Below the pieces are notes generated by a model. The model saw only the letters and a program-made list of their open reading frames with translations, searched no databases and was not told where the DNA came from. The translations under genes were made by a program, and so were the position numbers. Positions 18,508 to 26,292 of a stretch of DNA of 64,000 bases are shown piece by piece (positions within the stretch are counted from its first letter, which is position 1; every line of letters starts with the position of its first letter). Origin of the DNA: Photobacterium profundum SS9 (GTDB taxonomy: Bacteria; Pseudomonadota; Gammaproteobacteria; Enterobacterales; Vibrionaceae); the NCBI RefSeq assembly GCF_000196255.1, contig NC_006371.1, forward strand, positions 2,101,595 to 2,165,594, written 5' to 3'.

Positions 18508-18813
18508 TTAACACAGATCTCGCATCAAAATTTCATATTCTTCTTTGGCATCATTAATTAATCTGTTTAGTTCTTTTGCGTCATTATCAGAAAGATAAAT
18601 ATGCCAACGGCTTTTTTGGGGTTTACAGTGTTCAAAACAAACCAGTTCGGTTATTTTGCCATGTTTTTCAAAACATAAATTCTCAAATTCAGAGTCAAGT
18701 TTATTGTTATCCTCCTCAATTTCAACAGACAAAAAACCACTCGGGTTTACTGAAAGGCGTACATGACGATGCGCCGGTCTGGCTAAGGTATATGACCGAT
18801 GTTTAGCGTACAT
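18508..18813 (-). CDS. hypothetical protein, 101 residues
   Basis: I do not recognise this protein. It is acidic overall, with alternating charged residues, a beta-rich first half (HVRLSVNPSGFLSVEIEE), two cysteine-containing segments (LCFEKHGKITELVCFEHC) and an amphipathic C-terminal helix. There is no signal peptide. It lies among IS debris without operon partners. Its composition looks like a real soluble protein rather than a chance frame, but function is unknown. Confidence 0.5.
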   Translation of the reverse strand: MYAKHRSYTLARPAHRHVRLSVNPSGFLSVEIEEDNNKLDSEFENLCFEKHGKITELVCFEHCKPQKSRWHIYLSDNDAKELNRLINDAKEEYEILMRDLC

Positions 18814-18867
18814 TTTTCTAACTCTAATCTCGATAAAACATTAATTACAGTATAGATGGCTCTAATG

Positions 18868-18885
18868 GGCTCTGTCGCAAATAGG
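18868..18885 (+). repeat. IS6-type terminal inverted repeat, solo
   Basis: The sequence GGCTCTGTCGCAAATAGG resembles the left ends of IS6-family elements in this window (compare 19255 and 34301) and a diverged copy at 17143-17160. No transposase follows directly; what follows is AT-rich DNA and then an IS5-type scrap. Confidence 0.55.
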
Positions 18886-19017
18886 CTTTTTTAGCAAAAA
18901 TTTAAATTTAAAATCAATTGAAAACAGATAGTTAAAAAACCAAAAAATGTCAAAATTTGCTATTTGCTACATATATGAACCATCCCTATTTGCACGTTAA
19001 TTTTTAGTGATGTTGGT

Positions 19018-19245
19018 ATAGATGAATGGCATCAAGAAAAACATAAGATTAATGCAAAGCGCAGTCCTCACAGATAAAAATACCAAGGATGATCAGGATG
19101 CCGAGCACATTACAGCCGACAAAATGTATGACACCAATGCTGTGTACCAAACGCTCGAAGAGAATTTCCCGAATGCTGAGATATTATTCCGCCGAAGGAC
19201 AATACGTTTGCCGATGAGGCTCATCACCCTAAGAAGATGAGCAAC
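19018..19245 (+). mobile_element. IS5-family transposase remnant
   Basis: Two frames give DEWHQEKHKINAKR and then AVLTDKNTKDDQ, ADKMYDTNAVYQTLEENFPN and further frame-shifted DEAHHPKKMSN, which are ordered blocks of IS5-type (IS903-like) transposases. The N-terminal domain and much of the catalytic core are missing. The scrap ends directly at the inverted repeat of the IS6-derived element at 19255. Confidence 0.75.
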
Positions 19246-19254
19246 CTAATAGGG

Positions 19255-19718
19255 GGTTCTGTCGCATCTTGGAATTAGAATGTAGAAACACCTATCCCAA
19301 GATCAGCGAGATAGAGGTAAAACCAGCGAGCTTTGACTTTGATGTATGTCTCATCCATTCGCCACGAACCAGAAACAGCACGCTTCTTGCCATTACGGAA
19401 CGCGGCTTCCAACTGTGGGGCATACTCCAACACCCAGCGATGGATAGTTGCGTGGTCAACTCGAACCCCGCGCTCTGCCAATAACTCCTCGATATCTCGG
19501 TAACTGAGCTTGTAGGCCACATACCAGCGGACTGCCATTAGAATAGTCGCGGAAGGAAACTGTTTGTTGGCGAAATTCAGGGGCATCGGGAAGCTCAAGG
19601 TCAGATAAAGGAGCGGGCCTATCATCTCTGATAGCCGGTTAAATTGCCATCCGTTCGTCAAAACGGGTGATAATGGTAGGAATTGCTATTTAATTGAGCG
19701 CCAAGATGCGACAGAACC
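19255..19718 (-). mobile_element. internally deleted IS6-family element with both ends
   Basis: Perfect 18-base inverted repeats (GGTTCTGTCGCATCTTGG) bound a 464-bp element. It encodes, on the minus strand (19275-19661), the first ~125 residues of an IS6 transposase, with MAVRWYVAYKLSYRDIEELL, VDHATIHRWVLEYAP and the first catalytic Asp in WRMDETYIKVKARW. The rest of the DDE domain is gone, and translation stops next to the left end. With intact ends it could still be moved in trans. Confidence 0.85.
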
Positions 19719-20054
19719 AGGTAGCTTTGGTATAAACCACCAAGCTTTATTCTGTTTAGAACATTACCAGATCACATAGATACATAGTCCACTGTCTTCA
19801 AATTTTGACCAAAGTCCCTTTGCAATAACCATCACGCAGTAGATAAAGCTACCTATAATTAATAATTCAGTGCGGTATGTGAAATTACTATTTAAGTGTC
19901 ACATTTTCACCGTGACTTGAAGTTCTTCTGATATGAAAATATCACTTAAACTAGTAAGCAACTAAAAATAAGTAAGTTTAAAATGTTTTTTTTAGAATGA
20001 TGACTAATATAGATTAAGGAAAGGGACACGTTATAAAAAGAAGGAGGAATAAAA

Positions 20055-20696
20055 ATGACTGACATAGTTATGGAAGTATTGAGAGCATTTCTAGTCGGGG
20101 GGGTGATTTTTTCTCTTCTTAAAGCACAGCACGTCAAAGAAATAAGCCAGATTAGCGGTTGGCGATACATAGTAGCTGGATTTTGCTTGATCTTCTTCGG
20201 TACATTAATCGACATCACCGATAATTTCGACGAACTAAACCGATTCGTGATAATAGGCGATACCGAGGTTCAGGCATTTTTAGAAAAGGTCGTTGGTTAT
20301 CTTCTGGGTTTCCTTCTACTCGCTATAGGAATTCGGAAGTGGTTACCAAAAATAGTCGAACATGCTGAACTGGTTCAAGATAAACATAATCTTAAAGTGC
20401 AAGAAGAACGAGTTAAAGTGTTACGGGCCACAATGAGAACAGTACAGGATATTGTTAACAACTTTTTGAACAATTTACAGCTGTTTCAATTGGAAGCTGA
20501 AGATAAAAATGCTCTGGAGCCTGAGTCATTGGTGCTGTTGGATTCCATAATCCAAGATACAGCGACTAAACTGAAAAAGCTGGGAGATCTCAAATCAACG
20601 CCTGAGAAACAGATAGCAGGCGGCGTCTGCATCGACTACGAGGCTGGCTCGCCCCAAGACAGTGACTTTGTTGGAAAATATTCCCAGGCTAAATAG
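20055..20696 (+). CDS. membrane-anchored coiled-coil protein of unknown function
   Basis: The 213 residues begin with three predicted membrane segments (about 9-24, 36-53 and 75-94). A helical, charged region follows (about 105-178; EERVKVLRATMRTVQDIVNNF) that resembles the dimerising helices of sensor kinases, but there is no conserved His and no ATPase domain. The C-terminal ~35 residues look disordered. A strong AGGAGGA ribosome site at 20042-20048 fixes the start. It sits between IS scraps with no partner gene. I do not recognise a family; a truncated or orphan sensory protein is one possibility. Confidence 0.7.
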   Translation: MTDIVMEVLRAFLVGGVIFSLLKAQHVKEISQISGWRYIVAGFCLIFFGTLIDITDNFDELNRFVIIGDTEVQAFLEKVVGYLLGFLLLAIGIRKWLPKIVEHAELVQDKHNLKVQEERVKVLRATMRTVQDIVNNFLNNLQLFQLEAEDKNALEPESLVLLDSIIQDTATKLKKLGDLKSTPEKQIAGGVCIDYEAGSPQDSDFVGKYSQAK

Positions 20697-20739
20697 GTTT
20701 GCATCAATATATGAACCCGTGAATCACTGTAGTGGAAGA

Positions 20740-20815
20740 GTGAATTTAAGCTTGAAGCGATGAATATGGGTAAATCCACTATGGGTAAATGGGTTCGCCA
20801 GCTAAACTAAAAATC
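20740..20815 (+). mobile_element. IS3-family OrfA scrap
   Basis: The phrase AMNMGKSTMGKWVRQL, followed by a stop, matches the helix-turn-helix part of IS3-type OrfA proteins (NVGKSTMxKWVRQL). Only about 25 codons are left. Confidence 0.6.
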
Positions 20816-21040
20816 GTCAAAGTACTGGACAGTGTTGGATCTAGTGAGATTGCATTGCGCACAGATTCTGCACGTGAAGTACCGGATATGGACAAGAGCT
20901 AATTATTTAAGGGTAATTTATTGGGGATTATTTTTAGGGGTATAGCGTAAGGGAAGATGGCTTAACTTGTTTTGAAAATAAATAGGATTGTGCCAGATAC
21001 AGCAAAGCACCAACATAAGTTGAGGTTTTATCATTAAATA

Positions 21041-21099
21041 TGGTGCCCGAGGACGGACTTGAACCGTCACTCGTTTCGGAAGAGGATTTTGAATCCTCT
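21041..21099 (-). tRNA. 3' fragment of tRNA-Leu(CAA), broken
   Basis: On the minus strand the sequence gives the 3' side of a leucine tRNA: anticodon stem-loop GAGGATTCAAAATCCTC with anticodon CAA, a long variable arm, the T arm GGTTCAAGTCC, and acceptor CTCGGGCACCA with encoded CCA. The 5' half (acceptor strand and D arm) is absent; argF-derived sequence takes its place directly at the anticodon stem. It cannot form a tRNA and marks a recombination or attachment scar. Confidence 0.85.
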
Positions 21100-21180
21100 T
21101 TACACTATTTGTTTCGATGAAGCAGAAAATAGAATGTACTCAATTAAAGCAACCATGGTTGCGATTAATTGCGGCTTTTG
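21097..21180 (+). pseudogene. duplicated 3' end of argF
   Basis: The block from TTACACTATTTGTTTCGATG through GCAACCATGGTTGCGA repeats argF 16464-16530 with a few substitutions, then jumps to the last bases of the argF terminator (TTGCGGCTTTT). It is joined to the tRNA-Leu fragment through GAATC(C/T)TCTT, which both partners share. It has no coding value. Confidence 0.85.
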
Positions 21181-21204
21181 AATGTACTTCTCTAAATTTC
21201 AGAC

Positions 21205-21230
21205 ACAAAAAAGGCCGCCAAAGCGACCTT
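21205..21230 (-). terminator. intrinsic terminator of the cold-shock gene
   Basis: On the minus strand GGTCGC pairs with GCGGCC around TTTG, followed by a run of T residues. It lies 25 bases beyond the stop of the cold-shock gene. Confidence 0.8.
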
Positions 21231-21254
21231 CCATCATTTCTTTATAATAAAGAA

Positions 21255-21464
21255 TTAGATAGCTACAACGTTTGCAGCTTGAAGACCTTTTTGGCCTTGC
21301 TCTACTTCAAAAGAAACTTTTTGACCTTCAGCAAGCGTTTTAAAGCCTTCTGAAGCGATTGCACGGAAATGTACGAATACGTCAGCGCCGCCGTTGTCTT
21401 GAGTGATGAAACCGAAACCTTTCTCTTCGTTAAACCACTTCACGATACCAGTTGTGTTAGACAT
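21255..21464 (-). CDS. CspA-family cold-shock protein
   Basis: The 69-residue single cold-shock domain has RNP1 (KGFGFI, 15-20) and RNP2 (VFVHF, about 29-33), the typical [11 protein letters not shown] start and the NVVAI end. Such proteins bind single-stranded RNA and DNA and act as RNA chaperones. A long 5' leader with a hairpin lies between the promoter candidate and the start, as is common for cold-regulated csp genes. Which paralogue (cspA, cspE or other) cannot be said. Confidence 0.95.
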
Positions 21465-21490
21465 GTTTGTCCCTTATTTAATACTCAAAT

Positions 21491-21504
21491 GTCGCATATG
21501 CGAC
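21491..21504. promoter_or_regulatory. perfect palindrome in the csp leader
   Basis: GTCGCATATGCGAC is a perfect 14-base palindrome 27 bases upstream of the cold-shock start codon, within the presumed leader RNA. It could form a short hairpin controlling translation or act as a protein site. The function is inferred. Confidence 0.4.
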
Positions 21505-21519
21505 GTGATAATTTGCTGA

Positions 21520-21525
21520 ATTATA
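21520..21525 (-). promoter_or_regulatory. candidate -10 element of the csp promoter
   Basis: TATAAT on the minus strand stands about 56 bases upstream of the start codon. A -35 element at 17-base spacing is weak (CCTTTT). An extended upstream AT-rich tract could compensate. Transcription from here would include the 21491 palindrome in the leader. Confidence 0.5.
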
Positions 21526-21792
21526 CACTATTACGCTAAATAAAAGGAAACATATAGGCACATAACGATAACGTTTTTGTAACTGTAAGTTTAACTTGTA
21601 CTTGATGCTGCATGTAATAACTCTCTGAATTGCTGAGTGATATACTAACAGGTATGTCGCTTTTGTACAGCTAAATTCCCGTTTTTTTTACTCAAAAAAC
21701 TGTTATAAACAAAATAACCAGTGGCTTAACTGTTCACCTTAGTCGAAAAAAGGCACTTTTATACAGCGCCTTACACAATTAAATTATTGTCA

Positions 21793-21984
21793 TTACAGAA
21801 TTTCTTTTACTCGCCCAACATCACCACTTTCTAAACGAACCTTAATACCATGAGGGTGCGTTGCAGATTTAGTCAGTAGATCTTTCACAATGCCTCTCGT
21901 TAGATTGCCTGTACGTTGATCTTCTTTTAAAACGATTTGTACTTCTAATCCGGCATAAATATCTGAGCGGCTTGTACCATTCAT
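21793..21984 (-). CDS. YwbE-family small protein
   Basis: The 63-residue protein has the compact basic/beta pattern of the YwbE (DUF2196) family: VQIVLKEDQRTGNLTRGIVKDLLT, then HPHGIKVRL and GRVKEIL. The length is exactly that of the family. The molecular role is unknown. It is a single gene on the same strand as the cold-shock gene but with its own 300-base upstream gap. Confidence 0.88.
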   Translation of the reverse strand: MNGTSRSDIYAGLEVQIVLKEDQRTGNLTRGIVKDLLTKSATHPHGIKVRLESGDVGRVKEIL

Positions 21985-22091
21985 TGTTGATCACTACTTA
22001 GTTAAAAACATTAATATAGCGATTGTAATACATTTTTAAAAAGACAGCTGCGAAGAATATTCGCAAGGGATTACTGAGTAGTAGATAACGA

Positions 22092-23087
22092 TTAATTGAT
22101 CACTGTAAAACGGTCAAAAAAGGAGACAGTTTCCATTAGTACTTGGTTGCGTAGTTCATCTTTCTCCATCAATAGTTCATGCCTAGCTTGCTCTATCACT
22201 TTGATCTGGCATTGCTCACTCACGCAATTGAAACGACGCTGCGCTTTATTATCGACTATTGTGTCGTTACCCGCCTGTAATAACAAAACAGGGGTCTTCA
22301 ATTTTTCCGCATCTCGAATACAATCATTTGCCGCGGTTAAAGCTTGCCACAACCAGCGAGCACTAGGACCTCCAATGCGCAGCTCAGGGTGAACCTGATA
22401 TAAATGCTTCGCCCATACGTAACGTAGCAAACTTTGGCATTGGTCATTATTTTCGAAAGAGGCTTCATAATATGCCTTCTGTCCAAATAAATAAGAAGGT
22501 TGTTGTTGATATTTAGCTGCAACTTTAGTCAACATCTTCGCCATAAATGGCGCGATACGGTGTAGAATAGCAGGCATGCGAATGCCAAACATAGGGGCAT
22601 TTAACACTGCTGCATCGAATACATAAGGGTGTTGTTCTAGGTATAGCGTTGTTATTGCACCACCCATTGAATGCGCCAGAATGAATGCATGTTTGTAATG
22701 ACTTGGCTTTACGATGCCATCTACAAATTGATGTAGGTCTTCAACATAGTCATTAAAACTATCAACATGCCCGACTTCAGGATCGGTGGTTATACGCCCT
22801 GAAGCACCTTGCCCACGGTGATCAAACGCAAACACATCAAAACCACGACGACTAAATTCATAGAATACTTCTTGGTATTTCCAAAAACTTTCATTGCGAC
22901 CATTAACAATAACAACACACTGTGTATTCTTCTGATGGGTAATACTTATCCAACGGATCGGTATATTATTTACCCCCATAAATGTATCTTGCTGCCGTTG
23001 TTGCCACATTTGATGAATTTCATGTGTCATTAGCGTGGTAAAGCTCGATTCCTTCGTGACAAGTTCCGTTATGCATACTTGGATCAT
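22092..23087 (-). CDS. pldB: lysophospholipase L2-like alpha/beta hydrolase
   Basis: The 331 residues form an alpha/beta hydrolase with the nucleophile elbow AHSMGG, the oxyanion/HRGQG block DHRGQGASGR, and the late Asp (AGNDTIV) and His (ARHEL). The segment VGHVDSFNDYVEDL plus LNAPMFGI follows E. coli PldB. PldB hydrolyses lysophospholipids at the inner membrane. It directly follows a YjjU-type patatin gene (9-base gap), giving a phospholipid-turnover operon. The start could also be an internal ATG near residue 20. Confidence 0.88.
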   Translation of the reverse strand: MIQVCITELVTKESSFTTLMTHEIHQMWQQRQQDTFMGVNNIPIRWISITHQKNTQCVVIVNGRNESFWKYQEVFYEFSRRGFDVFAFDHRGQGASGRITTDPEVGHVDSFNDYVEDLHQFVDGIVKPSHYKHAFILAHSMGGAITTLYLEQHPYVFDAAVLNAPMFGIRMPAILHRIAPFMAKMLTKVAAKYQQQPSYLFGQKAYYEASFENNDQCQSLLRYVWAKHLYQVHPELRIGGPSARWLWQALTAANDCIRDAEKLKTPVLLLQAGNDTIVDNKAQRRFNCVSEQCQIKVIEQARHELLMEKDELRNQVLMETVSFFDRFTVIN

Positions 23088-23096
23088 TTTGATTTC

Positions 23097-24059
23097 CTAT
23101 GCGCAGATCTTTTCTTTATTGTTTTCAGGTTTATGGTTCACACCAAAATTTCGTCCTACCGTCGCCATAAAATAACGACCAGAACGGTGTCCTAATTGAT
23201 AATCATGATCTAACGAATCGCTTGTACTGCCGATTAATTTGGAATGCAGTTCTTTTGTCGGATGAATCTCGTAGATGGTGACGTCTTCCGGTGGATTATT
23301 CAAAAACTCTTGGGTTTGTCGGTAGTTTTCTTCATGTTCTAGCAGCAAAGCTATAACTTGAGCCGCTTTGGTTTTACCCAGCACTTTTTTTATAATCGAC
23401 ATCCAACAATGATCAAAATGTGCGGTAATGGGTACGGTACGAATCACCACAATGTGGCGGAATCCACGCTCATAAGCTTCTTGAACAGGAATAGGCGCAC
23501 CAACACCACCATCAACCCAATATTGCTGCTTATTCAATATAGGTTGACGACGTAATAGAGGAATTGCACATGATGCCTTTAAAGCAACATGCCAATCATC
23601 ATTATCGAGATCAAAAAATGCCGCTTGATGATTGTCGGCATGGCTAGCACAGGCAAGTACTGTGCACGAGCGCATATTCTCGTGGCCTTGCTTCCAATCT
23701 AGTGGTAAACGGGTTTGAGTTTGCTCTAATAGCCAATCAAGATTTAGACCTTCTTTACCAGCCAAAAAACGATAAATATCAAAAAAGTCGTGATCTGTCG
23801 TTGCCTCGGTGATAACACGATACGCATGCTTAGTTTGACCACAGATAAACGATGCCAAATTTAATGAACCAGCAGACGTGCCAACCATTAATGAAAACGG
23901 ATTAAAGTCAGCCTCTAAAAAGGCATCGAGTACTCCCGCAGTAAAAATGCCTCGTTGCCCCCCTCCTTCTGTAACCAATGCAACTTTCGTTACATCAGGG
24001 TAGAGAAAAGACAATGATTCATAATTTTTAATCGCGCATGAAATATGCATTCCTGGCAT
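23097..24059 (-). CDS. patatin-like phospholipase, YjjU type
   Basis: This 320-residue protein has the patatin signature: GGGQRGIFTAGVLDAF (oxyanion region), GTSAG with the nucleophile Ser, and DGGVGAPIPV with the catalytic Asp. The order of blocks and the C-terminal LGHRSGRYFMATVG match E. coli YjjU. A signal peptide is not evident. It is the first gene of a two-gene unit with pldB, so both probably act on membrane lipids. Start alternatives exist but ATG 24059 gives the usual length. Confidence 0.87.
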   Translation of the reverse strand: MPGMHISCAIKNYESLSFLYPDVTKVALVTEGGGQRGIFTAGVLDAFLEADFNPFSLMVGTSAGSLNLASFICGQTKHAYRVITEATTDHDFFDIYRFLAGKEGLNLDWLLEQTQTRLPLDWKQGHENMRSCTVLACASHADNHQAAFFDLDNDDWHVALKASCAIPLLRRQPILNKQQYWVDGGVGAPIPVQEAYERGFRHIVVIRTVPITAHFDHCWMSIIKKVLGKTKAAQVIALLLEHEENYRQTQEFLNNPPEDVTIYEIHPTKELHSKLIGSTSDSLDHDYQLGHRSGRYFMATVGRNFGVNHKPENNKEKICA

Positions 24060-24305
24060 TGAACTATCCCCTAAAGACTCATTAATGGTTAATGTGCCGT
24101 AAGGGTAATCTTATTGACTTTGTTTGAATATTTGATAGTTTCTATCACTTCGTTAAGTAAAACTTAACAACATACGAGCCTCGAATATGCTCCTTGCTTA
24201 GCGCTGCAATAAAAAAGCAGCTACCAAGGTAACTGCTTCTCTATGTACATATTTCACTTCACACAATTACGCATAATCGCAAAGTAGCCATATGGACTAC
24301 TGAGC

Positions 24306-24653
24306 TTATTTTTCTACTGCAATCACAGAAATCTCAACAAGCAACACATCACGCGCCATGCTTGCTTCAACACAAGCACGAGCAGGTGCATAACCTTCAG
24401 GTACCCAGCTATCCCATACTGCATTCATTTCAGCAAAGTCTTTCATATCTTTTATGTATAACGTCGCTGAAAGCATATGTTCTTTATCACTACCAGCTTG
24501 TTCAAGCAGTGCTTCAACTTTCTCTAACATTGTTTCTGTTTGTTCTTTAATACCTTGAGTTGCGTCTTTACACACCTGACCACATAGGTAAATTGTTCCG
24601 TTATGCTTAACAATACGGCTCATACGTGCGCCAGTTTCCAGACGTTCAATCAT
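24306..24653 (-). CDS. RidA-family (YoaB-like) enamine/imine deaminase or relative
   Basis: The 115 residues fit the YjgF/YER057c/UK114 fold: [13 protein letters not shown], helix [40 protein letters not shown] and the C-terminal ARACVEA with the Arg used in RidA catalysis, then VEISVIAV. RidA proteins remove reactive enamines such as 2-aminoacrylate. Overall it resembles the YoaB branch rather than RidA itself. It is preceded by AAGGTAG. Confidence 0.88.
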   Translation of the reverse strand: MIERLETGARMSRIVKHNGTIYLCGQVCKDATQGIKEQTETMLEKVEALLEQAGSDKEHMLSATLYIKDMKDFAEMNAVWDSWVPEGYAPARACVEASMARDVLLVEISVIAVEK

Positions 24654-24881
24654 TATTAACTACCTTTTATTAAACAGACCCTAGTGATATACCAATCTAG
24701 AATGGTATTAAATGCTCGAATACAAAGCATCCAAGGGAATATTGTAAAGGGAAAAGTATCGATTTTCGACCATATAAGAATGATTTAAAAATGACAAAAA
24801 AACACTCACTTGATCTCACCTAGGGCTTTATAAGAGAATGACTGACACAGTAATCATAAAATCATAAGTATTAATAAAATA

Positions 24882-25232
24882 ATGAAAAATATCAAAGCAC
24901 TGAGTTATATTGCTATTTGTACTTCCATTGCATTCTCTAGCACATCATTTGCCTCAGATAATGTGTCTGCGAGCATAACAACAACAGATACTAGTGCAGG
25001 AAAAATTAAAGCGTATACTTGTCAATTTTGTCATGGTAGCAATGGAGTAGCAGCTAACCCTGCCTATCCAAATATTAATGGTCAAAATGAACAATATCTC
25101 TACCAATCAATGAAGGCTTATCAAAACGGTGAGCGTACGAATACGATGGGGAAGATGATGAAACAACAGTTATCAAGCTTACAAAATCAAGATCTCGCAG
25201 ATATTGCAGCCTATTATTCAATGATGGATTAA
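24882..25232 (+). CDS. periplasmic cytochrome c (c553/c4-like)
   Basis: The 116 residues begin with a signal peptide (1-24, ending SFA). The single heme site CQFCH follows at about residues 47-51, with a candidate distal Met in the NTMGKMM segment and the terminal helix DLADIAAYYSMM. These are marks of class I cytochromes c. It would carry electrons in the periplasm. No oxidase or partner gene is adjacent. Confidence 0.9.
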   Translation: MKNIKALSYIAICTSIAFSSTSFASDNVSASITTTDTSAGKIKAYTCQFCHGSNGVAANPAYPNINGQNEQYLYQSMKAYQNGERTNTMGKMMKQQLSSLQNQDLADIAAYYSMMD

Positions 25233-25375
25233 CCCACTTTAAATGGGTTAATAATTCACTTATAACATATCAAAAACAAATATGGACTGACAAGCTTATC
25301 ATTCATACTGTATATATTTCAGAGGTATCATATTACTAATTGATATTATATTGAACAGCGTTGAAAATGACTCTT

Positions 25376-25849
25376 TTAATTTAGCCTTTTAGACAAGATA
25401 CGAGATTGTGTTTCAAAACCAAGTGTATCGTAAAATTGTTGTGCGCCGTTATTAAAAGCCATCACTTCAAGCCTCATTTCATCAACACATTCACCGATTG
25501 CCCATAATTCAACAGCTTCCAACAACTTCTTACCAATACCCTGACCTTGATATTCATCCGAAACAACAATTGTTCGTACTCGACATAGCTTTTTCTTTTG
25601 AAGAAACGTTACGGTTGTATTTTCAGTAATACTCGCAAGTACAAAACCAGTTACTTCATCGTTTATTTCAGCAATAATAAATACCGTGTTATCAACACTA
25701 AAATTACTTCGCCAGTAACTTCTATCTCGGTGAACCCCCTCAGGCTCAGCAAAAACATGGGGCGCGCCATTATAATGCTGGGTATTTATCTGCTGTGCGA
25801 GAAAGCAAATGCACTCTAAATCCTTTTCTACCGCTATTCGTAAGTTCAT
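25376..25849 (-). CDS. GNAT-family N-acetyltransferase
   Basis: The 157 residues show the GNAT order: a loop-helix N-terminus, beta strands with FIIAEINDEVTGFVLA, the acetyl-CoA motif A (VRTIVVSDEYQGQGIGKKLLEAVELWA, with the Q/RxxGxG/A segment) and the C-terminal FYDTLGFE block. The substrate is unknown. It stands alone next to the dispersed repeat at 25887. Confidence 0.9.
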   Translation of the reverse strand: MNLRIAVEKDLECICFLAQQINTQHYNGAPHVFAEPEGVHRDRSYWRSNFSVDNTVFIIAEINDEVTGFVLASITENTTVTFLQKKKLCRVRTIVVSDEYQGQGIGKKLLEAVELWAIGECVDEMRLEVMAFNNGAQQFYDTLGFETQSRILSKRLN

Positions 25850-25886
25850 AATAGTTTTTTATCGCGTCCCTTTTACATTCATGTCT

Positions 25887-26152
25887 TATACCCAAGCTAC
25901 CTCAAGATGCAGGATTCAGAGTGATCTCAGCGTATTTAATTTAAGGAAAATGTGTGTAGGAATGGCATTCCCTTTCAAACACATTTGACACAGAAGTAGA
26001 TACGCTGAATCACTCCCGAAGGGCGAGTTTTGTTGGGCTCTATGTGGTGTTACTTATTTTCAACGTAGAACCACTAGGTCTATAAATAAGCGCCTTGCCT
26101 AGAGCCCAATAAATTCTCGCTGAAACGAGCATCTTGAGGTAACTTGGGTATA
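25887..26152. repeat. 266-bp MITE-like dispersed repeat with 24-bp inverted ends
   Basis: The first 24 bases (TATACCCAAGCTACCTCAAG and ATGC) and the last 24 are inverted copies with one mismatch. The interior has further inverted segments (AGTGATCTCAGCGTA against TACGCTGAATCACT), so the RNA or single strand could form a long cruciform. It has no open frame. A partial copy lies at 12404-12488, and a 14-base match (TATACCCAAGTTAC) at 14635-14648. It behaves like a dispersed palindromic element. Confidence 0.85.
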
Positions 26153-26292
26153 AACGTCTTGCCACCAGAGTAACGTAATAACATTGCTAGACATGGCATC
26201 TATAGAACTAGTCTTTAATTTTTTCTGATTATTATTATGTGACTGATTAACTCTTAGTTCATACACAGATTATAATGTTGGATACAAGCATA

